Assembly: GCF_015352985.1 (NCBI RefSeq)
Contig: NZ_JACYXF010000004.1
Coordinates: 293,865-357,864 of the forward strand
Length of the DNA: 64,000 nt
Direction of reading: 5' to 3'
Source of the DNA: Noviherbaspirillum malthae
GTDB lineage: Bacteria > Pseudomonadota > Gammaproteobacteria > Burkholderiales > Burkholderiaceae_D
A program made the position numbers and the translations under genes. Of the stretch, positions 52,308 through 61,181 are shown piece after piece. Below the pieces are notes generated by a model. That model searched no databases, was not told where the DNA came from, and worked only from the letters and a program-made list of their open reading frames with translations. The first letter of the stretch is position 1, and each line of letters starts with the position of its first letter.

Positions 52308-52796
52308 ATGACCGGCATGACCACCATGATTTTCTATCGCCTGCTGATCGTCGTTGCGACCCTGCTGGTCATGGAAGTCGCGGTCACGCTGTTTCATCGG
52401 TACGTGATGCATGGTTTCGGCTGGGGCTGGCATGCATCGCATCATCAGTCGGGCAAGACCCCGACCTGGGAAAAGAACGACCTGTACGCCATCGTGTTTG
52501 CCGGCGCCACCATTCTGCTGTTTGCGTTGGGCGACAAGCACGCGCCGCTGTGGTGGGTGGCCTTCGGCATCACCTTGTACGGCTTGCTCTACGGCATCCT
52601 GCATGACGTGCTGATCCATCGCAGGCTGCCTTTCAAATGGAAGCCGCGCAACCGCTATCTGCAGCGGCTGATCAAGGCCCATTATCTGCATCATGCCGTC
52701 AAGACACGCGAGGACGGCGTCTCCTTCGGATTTCTGTATGCGCCGCCGCTGGACAGGATTCGCTCCCGGCTGCGCCGCAACGGGCCGCCCAGATGA
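52308..52796 (+). CDS. crtZ: Beta-carotene hydroxylase
   Basis: This 162-residue membrane protein of the fatty-acid hydroxylase superfamily has the di-iron histidine boxes HRYVMHG (residues 27-33), HASHHQ (40-45), HDVLIHRR (about 101-108) and HYLHHAVK (about 125-132). It adds hydroxyl groups at C3 and C3' of beta-ionone rings, giving zeaxanthin from beta-carotene. It is the first gene of the crt operon and overlaps crtW by ATGA. Start at 52308; an ATG at 52317 is an alternative. Confidence 0.93.
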   Translation: MTGMTTMIFYRLLIVVATLLVMEVAVTLFHRYVMHGFGWGWHASHHQSGKTPTWEKNDLYAIVFAGATILLFALGDKHAPLWWVAFGITLYGLLYGILHDVLIHRRLPFKWKPRNRYLQRLIKAHYLHHAVKTREDGVSFGFLYAPPLDRIRSRLRRNGPPR

Positions 52797-53515
52797 ACGC
52801 AGCTACGCAAGGCCGCATAGGCATGGCATTGGCGCTGCTGATCATGGCGGCGTGGACTGCGCTGCATGTCACCGGCATATTCTTCATCGACCTGTCGAGT
52901 GCGCAGCAATGGCTGCCCGCCCTGCTCATGGTCATTGCGCTGATCTGGCTTTCCGTGGGCCTTTACATCGTCGCCCATGACGCGATGCACGGTTCGCTCT
53001 GGCCCGGCAAGCGCAGCGCCGGCGACGCAATCGGCACGCTGGCGCTGTGGCTGTATGCCGGCTTTTCCTACCGCAGGCTGCTCCCCAAGCACCAGTCGCA
53101 TCACAGGTATCCGGGTTCGCCCGACGATCCGGACTTCGCGCCGGATGCATCGAGCCGCGCGCTGGCTTGGTACGGACGCTTCATGACGACCTATCTCGGC
53201 CGGCGCGAAATGCTGGTGATTGCAGCACGCGCCGGCGTCTACCTGCTGCTCGGCGCGAAGCTGCAGAACATCCTGCTCTTCTTTGCCCTGCCCGGCCTGC
53301 TGTCCTCGTTCCAGCTGTTTTACTTCGGTACCTATCTTCCGCACCGGCATGCGCCCGACGGCGCCGCGCCTTTCGCAGACCATCACCGGGCGCGCAGCAA
53401 CGAATACGGCTACCTGTGTTCGCTGCTGAGCTGCTTCCATTTCGGCTATCACCACGAGCATCACCTGCAGCCCGGGCTACCGTGGTGGCGCCTGCCCGGA
53501 GCGCGCAGACCATGA
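52793..53515 (+). CDS. crtW: Beta-carotene ketolase
   Basis: This 240-residue membrane protein is of the CrtW di-iron type: HDAMHGSL (near residue 62), HQSHHRYPG (near 101) and FHFGYHHEHHLQPG (near 220), plus FGTYLPHR near 183. It oxidises C4/C4' of beta-ionone rings to ketones. With CrtZ it can give astaxanthin; with CrtX, glucosides of it. It overlaps crtZ and crtX by four bases each. Confidence 0.92.
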   Translation: MNAATQGRIGMALALLIMAAWTALHVTGIFFIDLSSAQQWLPALLMVIALIWLSVGLYIVAHDAMHGSLWPGKRSAGDAIGTLALWLYAGFSYRRLLPKHQSHHRYPGSPDDPDFAPDASSRALAWYGRFMTTYLGRREMLVIAARAGVYLLLGAKLQNILLFFALPGLLSSFQLFYFGTYLPHRHAPDGAAPFADHHRARSNEYGYLCSLLSCFHFGYHHEHHLQPGLPWWRLPGARRP

Positions 53516-54801
53516 GCGCCACGGCCTCGACATCCGGCGGACGGCATATCGTTTTCGCGACCACCGGTTCGCTGGGCGACCTGCATCCCTTCCTCGCGCT
53601 CGGCGGCGAACTGCGGCGGCGCGGCCACCGCGTGACGCTGGCCACCAGCGCCGTTCATCGCGAGCATGTGTCCAAGGCGGGGCTGGACTTCCATCACATG
53701 CGGCCCGACCCTGAAGACTCGCCGGCCTTTCATGCGCGCTACATGCATCCGAAGACCGGCGGCGAGTTCGTCTACCGGCATTATCTCGGTCCCGCGATCC
53801 GCGACAGCTATGAAGACCTGGCCCGGGCCGCCGCCAAGGCCGACCTGCTGGTCAGCCAGTCGCTGATGGCGCTGGCCGCGCCGCTGGTCGCAGCCCGTAC
53901 CGGCATCCGCTGGGTCTCGGCGGTGCTGCAGCCGATGTCCTTCTTTTCCGTGCATGAACGGCCCAACTATCTTCCCCTACAGCTGCTGTCCTGGCTGTGC
54001 GGGCGCTCGCCGGAACTGCACGGACGGGTCTTTCATTACGTCAGGAAGCATACCGAGGAATGGGTGCGCCCGGTGATGGAGCTTAGGCATGAACTCGGCA
54101 TCGCCGACGGGATCGAACAGCGTCATCCGATGTACGAAGGCCAGCATTCGCCGAGCCGGGTGCTGGCCATGTTTTCTCCGCTCTTGGGCAAACCGCAGCC
54201 CGACTGGCCGCAGCCTGCGGTGCAGACCGGCACCGCGCTGTATCGCCAGGAGCAGCCGATGCCGCCTGAGCTGCAGCATTTCCTGCACCAGTCGTCCCTG
54301 CCGCTGGCGGTGTTTACGCTCTCTTCTGCCGCCAGCAATGATGCCGGCGACTTCTATCGCGACAGCCTGCATGCGGCGGAAGCCGCTGGAATGCGGGCCC
54401 TGCTGGTGATGGGCGGTTTGGCCGCAGGTTCAGTCTTGCCGCAGCCTCTGCCGCCGTGGGCAATGCGCGTTGATTACGCCGCCTTCGAACAGGTATTTCC
54501 GCATGCCGCCGTCATTGTGCATTCGGGCGGCATCGCTACCTCGTTCAAGGCCCTGCAGGCCGGCAAGCCGCAGATCGTGGTGCCGCATGCGCACGATCAG
54601 CTCGACAATGCGATGCGTCTTGCGCGCCTGGGCGTGGCCGACGTTATTCAGGGCAGGCGCATCGATGCGGGCAGGCTGCGCAAAGTCCTGGCCGACCGGC
54701 AGATGCAGCAGCGGGCTGCCGCACTCGCCGACGAAACGCGCGGGGAAAACGGCGTGGCCAGCGCATGCGACGAGATCGAGGAGCAGCTTGCCCATGCATG
54801 A
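53512..54801 (+). CDS. crtX: Zeaxanthin/hydroxycarotenoid glucosyltransferase
   Basis: This 429-residue GT1-family protein starts HIVFATTGSLGDLHPFLALG, the typical N-terminal acceptor domain. The C-terminal donor motif is VIVHSGGIATSFKALQAGKP, then VVPHAHDQLDNAMRLARLG near residues 340-375. CrtX transfers glucose from UDP-glucose to 3-hydroxyl groups of zeaxanthin or related xanthophylls. Presence beside crtZ and crtW suggests glucosylated keto-xanthophylls. It overlaps crtW by four and crtY by eight bases. Confidence 0.9.
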   Translation: MSATASTSGGRHIVFATTGSLGDLHPFLALGGELRRRGHRVTLATSAVHREHVSKAGLDFHHMRPDPEDSPAFHARYMHPKTGGEFVYRHYLGPAIRDSYEDLARAAAKADLLVSQSLMALAAPLVAARTGIRWVSAVLQPMSFFSVHERPNYLPLQLLSWLCGRSPELHGRVFHYVRKHTEEWVRPVMELRHELGIADGIEQRHPMYEGQHSPSRVLAMFSPLLGKPQPDWPQPAVQTGTALYRQEQPMPPELQHFLHQSSLPLAVFTLSSAASNDAGDFYRDSLHAAEAAGMRALLVMGGLAAGSVLPQPLPPWAMRVDYAAFEQVFPHAAVIVHSGGIATSFKALQAGKPQIVVPHAHDQLDNAMRLARLGVADVIQGRRIDAGRLRKVLADRQMQQRAAALADETRGENGVASACDEIEEQLAHA

Positions 54802-55972
54802 CCTGATCCTCATTGGCGGCGGCCTGGCCAACGGTCTCATTGCATGGCGTCTCAAACAACTGAGGCCGGCGCTGCGCATCCTGCTCGTCGAACGCGAAAC
54901 CGCTCTCGGCGGCAACCATACCTGGTCGTTCTATCAGGAAGACCTGGCGCCCGCGCAGCATGCATGGCTGGCGCCGCTGGTCGTGCGGCAGTGGCCGGCT
55001 TACGAAGTGCGCTTCCCGGCGCACCGGCGAATACTGAATACCGCATGCTACAGCATCGATTCCGAACGCTTCCATGCAGTACTGATGCATGATCTGAGCG
55101 ATTGCGTGATGCTGGATGCCGAGGTCGGCGACATCGACGCTGTCAATGGCACGGTGGTCATCAACGGCCAGCGCCATGCTGCGCACGCCATCATCGACGG
55201 ACGCGGCCATGAATCCTCGGCGCACATGCGCCACGCCTGGCAGAAATTCCTCGGCCGCGAAGTCGAGCTCGGCCGGCCGCATGGCCAGGCCATGCCGATC
55301 ATCATGGATGCCACGGTGGAGCAGCGCGACGGCTACCGCTTCGTCTATACGCTGCCTTTCGACGAACGCCGCATTCTGATCGAGGACACCTACTACAGCA
55401 CCTCGCCCGCGCTCGATCCGGCCTCGCTGCGGACGAACATCGATGCCTATGCCGCAGCACGCGGCTGGCAGATCGCGCGCGTGCTGCGGGAGGAAACCGG
55501 GGTGCTGCCGATCGCGCTGTCCGGCGATATCGACCGATACTGGAACGACAAGCCGGACGCCTTGCCGCGCAGCGGCCTGCGCGCCGGGTTGTTCCACGCT
55601 ACCACCGGCTATTCGCTGCTGTTCACCGTACGCCTTGCGGACGAGATCGCCGCACTCGCAGAAGCCGGCGACATCCGAGCGGACACGGTCTACCGCCTCG
55701 TCAGGAATTTTTCCGCGGAGCAGTGGCGCAGCCAGCGTTTCCTGCGTGCCCTGAACCGCATGCTGTTTTTCGCCGGCGAGCCGGATCAGCGCTACCGGAT
55801 ATTGCAGCGTTTCTACACCCTTCCGCAGCAGCTGGTCGAGCGCTTCTATGCGGCGCGGCTGACGCGGTTCGACCAACTCCGCATCCTGTCGGGCAAACCG
55901 CCCGTGCCCGTGGCCGCCGCGCTGCGGGCGCTATGCGATCTTCGAAAGGAAACATCATCAAAGCCGTCGTGA
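54794..55972 (+). CDS. crtY: Lycopene beta-cyclase
   Basis: The protein has 392 residues from the ATG at 54794 (MHDLILIGGGLANGL, the FAD-binding motif). RPALRILLVERE closes the first beta-alpha-beta unit. NHTWSFYQEDL near 46 and YRFVYTLPFDERRILIEDTYYS near 182-203 (PFDxxRxLIEDTYYS core) are conserved in CrtY/CrtL-type cyclases. It cyclises both ends of lycopene to give beta-carotene. It overlaps crtX and crtI, so the cluster is one transcript. Confidence 0.92.
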   Translation: MHDLILIGGGLANGLIAWRLKQLRPALRILLVERETALGGNHTWSFYQEDLAPAQHAWLAPLVVRQWPAYEVRFPAHRRILNTACYSIDSERFHAVLMHDLSDCVMLDAEVGDIDAVNGTVVINGQRHAAHAIIDGRGHESSAHMRHAWQKFLGREVELGRPHGQAMPIIMDATVEQRDGYRFVYTLPFDERRILIEDTYYSTSPALDPASLRTNIDAYAAARGWQIARVLREETGVLPIALSGDIDRYWNDKPDALPRSGLRAGLFHATTGYSLLFTVRLADEIAALAEAGDIRADTVYRLVRNFSAEQWRSQRFLRALNRMLFFAGEPDQRYRILQRFYTLPQQLVERFYAARLTRFDQLRILSGKPPVPVAAALRALCDLRKETSSKPS

Positions 55973-57447
55973 TTGGCAGTGGATTCGGTGGCCTCGCCCT
56001 GGCCATCCGCCTGCAGTCGGCAGGCATACCTACCCTTGTCCTCGAAGGCCGCGACAAGCCGGGCGGGCGCGCCTACGTCTATGAAGACGAAGGCTTCACC
56101 TTCGATGCCGGCCCGACCGTCATTACCGATCCCACCGCGCTGGAAGAGCTGTTCGCGCTGTCGGGCCGCAAGCTCGGCGACTATGCGAAGCTGATGCCGG
56201 TCAGTCCCTTCTACCGGCTCTGCTGGGAAGACGGCTACCGCTTCGACTATGTCAATGACCAGCAGGAGCTGGACCGTCAGATCGGGGAAAAGTCGCCGCA
56301 GGACGTTGCTGGCTACCGCCAGTTCCTCGACTATTCGAAGGCGGTGCTGGACGAAGGCTATCTCAAACTGGGTCATGTTCCCTTCCCGGATTTCCGCAGC
56401 ATGATCCGCGTGGCGCCACAATTGATCCGGCTGGAAAGCTACCGCAGCGTGTACAGTATCGTCTCGCGCTTCATCCGCGACCCGCATCTGCGCCAGGCGT
56501 TCAGCTTCCATTCGCTGCTGGTGGGCGGCAACCCCTTTGAAACCTCGTCCATCTATGCATTGATCCACGCGCTCGAGCGGCAGTGGGGCGTGTTCTTTCC
56601 GCAGGGCGGCACCGGCGCGCTGGTGCGCGGCATGGTGCGCCTCTTCGAGGAACTGGGCGGCGAAGTACGGCTCAATGCGCCGGTCGATGAAATCTGCGTC
56701 GAGCAGGGCCGGGTGAGCGCGGTGATGCTGCAGTCGGGCGAGCGCATTCCCTGCCTGTTCGCGGCCAGCAACGCCGATGTGGTGCATACCTACGACAAGC
56801 TGCTGCGCAACGACGCGCTGGCGCAGCGCAAGGCGGCCGGCCTGAAGAAAAAGCGCTTCAGCATGTCGCTGTTCGTGATCTACTTCGGGCTGCGCGGCGT
56901 GCGCGACGACCTGCAGCATCATACGGTGCTGTTCGGGCCGCGCTACCGCGAGCTGCTGAAGGACATCTTCCACGGCGCCGAGCTGCCGGAGGATTTTTCG
57001 CTTTACCTGCATGCGCCGACGGTCACCGACCCTTCGCTCGCGCCGCCGGGCCACAGCGCCTATTACGTGCTGGCGCCGGTACCGCACCTCGGCCATGCCG
57101 GCATCGACTGGGCGACGGAGGGGCCGCGCTACCGCGACCGCATCCTTGCCTACCTGGAAAAGCATTACATTCCCGGGCTGCAGCGCGACCTGGTCACCTC
57201 GCGCATCTTCACGCCCTGCGACTTCCGCGACGAACTCAATGCCCATGTCGGTTCCGCCTTCTCTCTGGAACCGGTGCTGTGGCAGAGCGCCTATTTCCGC
57301 ACCCATAACAAGGACCAGCAGATACAGGGCCTGTACTTTGTCGGTGCCGGCACCCATCCCGGCGCGGGGGTGCCGGGCGTGGTCGGCTCTGCGAAGGCGA
57401 CCTCCCGCATCATCCTCGACGACATCCCCGCAAGGAGGGCCGCCTGA
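55933..57447 (+). CDS. crtI: Phytoene desaturase
   Basis: The protein has 504 residues from the ATG at 55933, which overlaps the crtY end by 40 bases. FAD-binding VVIGSGFGGLALAIRLQSAG lies at residues ~13-32, with DKPGGRAYVYEDEGFTFDAG after it. The C-terminal FAD motif GLYFVGAGTHPGAGVPGVVG is near 465-484, and GGTGALVRGMVRLFEELGG near 223 is the CrtI signature region. It converts phytoene to lycopene in four desaturation steps. The start codon lacks a good ribosome-binding site; AAAGGA lies just after it. Confidence 0.94.
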   Translation: MRSSKGNIIKAVVIGSGFGGLALAIRLQSAGIPTLVLEGRDKPGGRAYVYEDEGFTFDAGPTVITDPTALEELFALSGRKLGDYAKLMPVSPFYRLCWEDGYRFDYVNDQQELDRQIGEKSPQDVAGYRQFLDYSKAVLDEGYLKLGHVPFPDFRSMIRVAPQLIRLESYRSVYSIVSRFIRDPHLRQAFSFHSLLVGGNPFETSSIYALIHALERQWGVFFPQGGTGALVRGMVRLFEELGGEVRLNAPVDEICVEQGRVSAVMLQSGERIPCLFAASNADVVHTYDKLLRNDALAQRKAAGLKKKRFSMSLFVIYFGLRGVRDDLQHHTVLFGPRYRELLKDIFHGAELPEDFSLYLHAPTVTDPSLAPPGHSAYYVLAPVPHLGHAGIDWATEGPRYRDRILAYLEKHYIPGLQRDLVTSRIFTPCDFRDELNAHVGSAFSLEPVLWQSAYFRTHNKDQQIQGLYFVGAGTHPGAGVPGVVGSAKATSRIILDDIPARRAA

Positions 57448-58406
57448 TGCAAGACCTGGCCGCTTACAGCGAAACCACGATCAAGCAAGGCTCCAACAGC
57501 TTCGCCAGGGCGGCAATGCTGTTCGACGCCGATACCCGCAACAGCGTCATGATGCTCTATGCCTGGTGCCGCCATTGCGACGACGTGATCGACGGCCAGG
57601 AACTGGGCCACGGCCTGCAGGCGCTGACCGTACAGCAGAAGCTGCAGCGGCTGGATATGCTGCGCCGGGAAACCGAGCGCGTGTGCGCCGGGCAGGGCAG
57701 CGACATCCCCGCCTTCGCCGCCTTGCAGCAAGTGGTGCGCAAGCATGGGATTGCGCGGCGCCACCTGTTCGACCTGCTCGACGGCTTCGCAATGGACGCC
57801 GACGAGGTGCGCTTCGTCACGCTCGACGATACCCTGCGCTACTGCTATCACGTCGCCGGCGTGGTGGGCGTGATGATGGCGCGCATCATGGGTGCCGAAG
57901 ACGAGGATGTGATTCATCGCGCATCCGACCTCGGCATCGCGTTCCAGCTCACCAACATCTCCCGCGATGTGATGGACGACCTGAGCATAGGCCGGTGCTA
58001 CCTGCCGGAGGAATGGCTGGCGAAGAAAGGGATTCCCGTCGAGGAGCTGCATCTGCCCGCACACAGGGAAGGCTTGCATGCAGCGGCGAGCGATCTGGTT
58101 GAACTGGCGGAACGCTACTACGCCTCGGCCCGCATCGGCATCGCGCATCTGCCGTGGCGATGCGCCTGGGCGATTTCCAGCGCCTTGCTGATCTACCGTG
58201 ATATCGGGCTGCTGGTAAGAAAGGGCGGCATCAGCGCCTGGGACGCACGCATGCGGGTATCGGGCGGCCGCAAGCTGTGGCGGCTCGGCCATGGCGGCCT
58301 GATGGCTGCCGATGCGATCAGACGCAGGCAGGCGGCGAACGCCGCGCCGCGTGTGGGCTTGTGGACACGGACCGTCCACGGAATGCAGATGAGCCGCAAT
58401 GACTAG
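57447..58406 (+). CDS. crtB: Phytoene synthase
   Basis: This 319-residue squalene/phytoene synthase has the two Asp-rich motifs: HCDDVIDGQE (DDxxD at 45-49) and LTNISRDVMDDLSIGRCYLP (near 170-190). It condenses two geranylgeranyl diphosphates to phytoene. The start overlaps the crtI stop by one base (TGATG) with AAGGAGG upstream. No crtE or idi is present in the cluster, so geranylgeranyl diphosphate must come from elsewhere. The TAG stop lies in the left end of a MITE-like element. Confidence 0.95.
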   Translation: MQDLAAYSETTIKQGSNSFARAAMLFDADTRNSVMMLYAWCRHCDDVIDGQELGHGLQALTVQQKLQRLDMLRRETERVCAGQGSDIPAFAALQQVVRKHGIARRHLFDLLDGFAMDADEVRFVTLDDTLRYCYHVAGVVGVMMARIMGAEDEDVIHRASDLGIAFQLTNISRDVMDDLSIGRCYLPEEWLAKKGIPVEELHLPAHREGLHAAASDLVELAERYYASARIGIAHLPWRCAWAISSALLIYRDIGLLVRKGGISAWDARMRVSGGRKLWRLGHGGLMAADAIRRRQAANAAPRVGLWTRTVHGMQMSRND

Positions 58407-58649
58407 AGCGCATTCGGCCTGACCGGACTAGGCGAGGCCGAGGTGATTTGCCTGTGGGCGACGGCAGGGTTTCGCAAACCACCGGTTTGCGCTGCCATAG
58501 CCGGACTGGCCTGCAGGCCGGTCCGTGGGAGAAGGCGTGGTGACGCGACATGGCGGGCCATGACAAGGAGGACTCGGCGTCCCCACACAACGCAGTGCCG
58601 CTGGCAAATCAGCCGGGATCGACAGGCCAGTCAGGCCGAATGCGCTCTA
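58404..58649. mobile_element. MITE-like element with perfect 19-bp terminal repeats, at the crtB end
   Basis: TAGAGCGCATTCGGCCTGA (58404-58422) and its exact complement (58631-58649) bound 246 bases without a credible gene. Inside, GATTTGCC near 58445 pairs with GGCAAATC near 58600, and CAAACCACCGGTTTG forms a small palindrome. The TAG at 58404-58406 is the stop codon of crtB, so insertion apparently replaced the original end of that gene. It is unrelated in sequence to the element at 3774-4042. No transposase is encoded, so any movement would need one in trans. Confidence 0.7.
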
Positions 58650-58783
58650 GATTGCTCCAGCAATCGAGCCGAATGACGAGGGTGATGAGATGGAAAGTGC
58701 CCGGGAAGTTGCGAGCGGTTCCGGCATGGCAGGCGGCAATGCCGGATATTGCTTGAGCTTCTCGAAGATAACCTGACGGCTGC

Positions 58784-59449
58784 TCACACCTCGGTATTCC
58801 AATTCTTGATTTCGTCGATACTCAAATAGTAGGAAGCATCGGTATCGATTTCATCGCTATGTCTTCTCAGGATGGCGAGTGCCTCCAGGACTCGAGGTTC
58901 ATTCGATTGATTGTCCAGGCGTATCGAGATATTCATTGGGTCGACGTAGGTTTTTCCCCTCTCGTTCATGAACTTAAGCACCTCCTGCTTGACTTCCTCC
59001 TTTGTCATCTTGGAGTCGCTGAAAGGAGCTTTCCAGTGACCCTTCTCCGATTCATCGGAACCATGCAGTTTCCAGGATTCCTTGATGGCGTCGTTGATAT
59101 CCTGAATACCGATCCAGCCGTCTTGAGTGTTGGTAGTACCGGCATCGAGCCTCAGAGCCAGACCCGTCCCTGCCGTTTTCAACTGCAAGAATGCAGCTTT
59201 TTCCTTGTCGCTCAACGCGATCGTTTTATTCTCGTCGAGTTTGAGGAACCCCGCATTGGCCGCATCGTCAATCTGGGCTTGAGAAATAAACGGCATGTTA
59301 TTGTCATGCATGAATTTCCTGAGAGTCAGCGCCGTTTGATAATCGGTAGGGTAATAGCTGCCGTCCGCGTTCTTCCTGAAATGTTTTGGTTCCTCATAAG
59401 AGTTCGGGTCGAATTTTCCGCTTAGGCCGCTTGCAATTGGAAGTGTCAT
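58784..59449 (-). CDS. EF-hand-like protein, candidate type III secreted effector (paralogue of 20828-21505)
   Basis: The protein has 221 residues from the ATG at 59449 (MTLPIASG), chosen to match the start of the paralogue; the frame extends to 59593 but crosses the promoter. Shared motifs are TLRKFMHDNNMPFISQAQ (residues 42-59), LDAGTTNTQDGWIGIQDIND (101-120) and IDEIKNWNTE. EF-hand-like loops are T106-D117 (D110, G111, I113, D117) and D202-E213 (D202, D204, S206, L209, E213). There is no signal peptide, and GC is lower than in the flanking DNA. A consensus hrp box lies 99 bases upstream. Calcium binding and secretion are inferred. Confidence 0.75.
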   Translation of the reverse strand: MTLPIASGLSGKFDPNSYEEPKHFRKNADGSYYPTDYQTALTLRKFMHDNNMPFISQAQIDDAANAGFLKLDENKTIALSDKEKAAFLQLKTAGTGLALRLDAGTTNTQDGWIGIQDINDAIKESWKLHGSDESEKGHWKAPFSDSKMTKEEVKQEVLKFMNERGKTYVDPMNISIRLDNQSNEPRVLEALAILRRHSDEIDTDASYYLSIDEIKNWNTEV

Positions 59450-59547
59450 GACAGTATCCATCTGAATTGAGTTTGATGTATTACAGCACCAAGTCTGCTT
59501 GTATAGAGATGTCGAAGCAGGCCCGTTTATCGAACCAGGGTTGACAA

Positions 59548-59575
59548 TATGTGGTTTGGTGGCGGAAAGAGTTCC
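59548..59575 (-). promoter_or_regulatory. hrp box (HrpL-type ECF sigma promoter)
   Basis: On the minus strand GGAACT (complement of 59570-59575), 15 bases, then CCACATA (complement of 59548-59554). This fits GGAAC(C/T)-N15/16-CCACNNA. It ends 98 bases before the EF-hand-like start codon at 59449, nearly the same distance as at 20701-20728. Confidence 0.75.
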
Positions 59576-59654
59576 TGTGCTGCAGCAGACCAATCAAAGC
59601 CCGGAAAATGAGGCAGAGCAATTCAAGCTGATTGCCAGACCCAATGCGCCCCGG

Positions 59655-59693
59655 CATTCCCGCCTGGATTACCGGATAACCCAGGCGGGAATG
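59655..59693. repeat. Short perfect hairpin in the gap upstream of the EF-hand-like gene
   Basis: CATTCCCGCCTGG (59655-59667) and CCAGGCGGGAATG (59681-59693) form a 13-bp perfect stem with a 13-base spacer. There is no T-run. It resembles small REP-type hairpins common in Burkholderiales. The remainder of the 526-bp gap (59450-59975) holds the hrp box and nothing else that I recognise. Confidence 0.65.
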
Positions 59694-59975
59694 ACTTGGA
59701 AATTTGTTGAAGGCCGATGCGGCAAAACCGGACCGGGAAACGGAAAAGCTCGGCGCATCCGCATGAGTCATACCAATCCCAAGGCATAACGTGCCAGATG
59801 AGAACGATGGATTTTTTCGTCCGGGAAGGCTGAGGTCGCAGTTCAGGAATCCATGGCGGGGCTATGGATGACGAGCACAACGCGGGCAGGCGGAAAAAGA
59901 CGCGATCTCATGGCATGTCATACCTTGGCATTGGCATTGGGCAAATGAATCAGGCAGCCGCCGCCTCCGGATGCT

Positions 59976-61103
59976 TCACTTCCCCGCCGTCTTCCGAAGG
60001 TCGTCTGTCACCGCCCTGCCGACCGCCGGATCATCGGTGAAAAAGCCGTCGATGCCCGCTCGCAGGAAGGCTTGCAGTTCGGCCGCCATGTTACCGCGCT
60101 GCGATGGGGACGCCGGGTTACCCTGCCGGAGATCGGCAGGGAGGAATGGATTCTCGGGACGGAAGGTATAGGGGTGGACGAAAAGCATCGCGGCATGGGC
60201 GTTGCGCACGAGGCTGGTCGGCGTGCCAAGGTTTCTTGTGGCGTCGCGCGGAATTACCATTTCCTTGCTCGGGCCGATACCGTCCGCATAGGTCGCTACT
60301 TCCCGCAGCCCGTCTGCGCTTGCGATATCCGCATAGGTGCGCTTGTCGCCGGCACGGCGGAAATCTTCCGGCCTGCCGCCGCCGGCTAGCAGCTGCACAA
60401 CGGGCAGTTCGGTCATCGTCCGGATTTCCTTCAGGTTCGCCACCTCGAAGGATTGAATGAATACCGGCGCTTCCCTGCCGCGATAGCCGTTGGCATGAAG
60501 CGCATCGACCAGGCGCCTTTCCAGCGGCAGGCCAATCGCCTTGAAATGGCTGGGGTGCTTCGTCTCCGCATAGATGCCGATGGTGCGTCCCGTCTCCTTC
60601 GACTTGCGCTGCGCAAGATCGATCACTTCCTGCAGAGTCGGTATCTGGAATCGACCGTCGTAGGCGGTGTTGGCCGGGCGGTTCGCCGGAATGCGCTCCT
60701 TCGCGCGCAGCGTCTTCAGTTCGGCCAGCGTGAAGTCTTCGGTGAACCATCCGCTCACCGGAACGTTGTCGATGATCCTGGTGGTTCTGCGCTCGGCGAA
60801 TTCCGGCTTGTCCGCAACGTCGGTGGTGCCGGAAATCTCGTTCTCATGACGCGCTACCAGGACGCCGTCTCCGGTGCTGACCAGGTCGGGTTCGATCACG
60901 TCGGCGCCGTCGTCGATGGCTTTTTCATACGCCTCCAGCGTATGTTCCGGCCGCAAGGCGCTCGCGCCGCGATGGCCGATCACCAGCGTCGCGGGAAGCG
61001 GTGTTGGCTTCGCGCCGCCATCCATGCCATCCGCGCTGTGTACGCCGAGCGGCAAAAGGCTGCATGCGCCTGCCATCAATGCCGCGGTCCATGCCTGTTT
61101 CAT
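59976..61103 (-). CDS. Periplasmic glycerophosphodiester phosphodiesterase
   Basis: The protein has 375 residues from the ATG at 61103 (MKQAWTAALMAGACSLLPLG signal peptide, ending near HSAD). The GDPD core follows: LVIGHRGASALRPEHTLEAY (His pair and Arg at ~42-61), DVIEPDLVSTGDGVLVARHE (metal Glu/Asp and second His near 72-91), and IYAETKHPSHF near 180. The C-terminal GIDGFFTDDPAVGR is typical of GlpQ-type enzymes. It releases glycerol-3-phosphate from phospholipid head groups. Its place near the pst-phoU genes fits a phosphate-scavenging role, though on the sequence alone it could be independent. Confidence 0.9.
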   Translation of the reverse strand: MKQAWTAALMAGACSLLPLGVHSADGMDGGAKPTPLPATLVIGHRGASALRPEHTLEAYEKAIDDGADVIEPDLVSTGDGVLVARHENEISGTTDVADKPEFAERRTTRIIDNVPVSGWFTEDFTLAELKTLRAKERIPANRPANTAYDGRFQIPTLQEVIDLAQRKSKETGRTIGIYAETKHPSHFKAIGLPLERRLVDALHANGYRGREAPVFIQSFEVANLKEIRTMTELPVVQLLAGGGRPEDFRRAGDKRTYADIASADGLREVATYADGIGPSKEMVIPRDATRNLGTPTSLVRNAHAAMLFVHPYTFRPENPFLPADLRQGNPASPSQRGNMAAELQAFLRAGIDGFFTDDPAVGRAVTDDLRKTAGK

Positions 61104-61181
61104 GTTGTCGTCCTTGCATTGAAAAGTGGAACCGGGACCATCCCGGCGCTTCATGACATCCCGATGCGCAACGATAACACT

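Noticed and set aside
59655..59693. Terminator for the GDPD or EF-hand-like gene
   Set aside because: No T-run on either side and the position is upstream of the EF-hand-like gene and downstream of GDPD by over 280 bases; better seen as a small REP-like hairpin.
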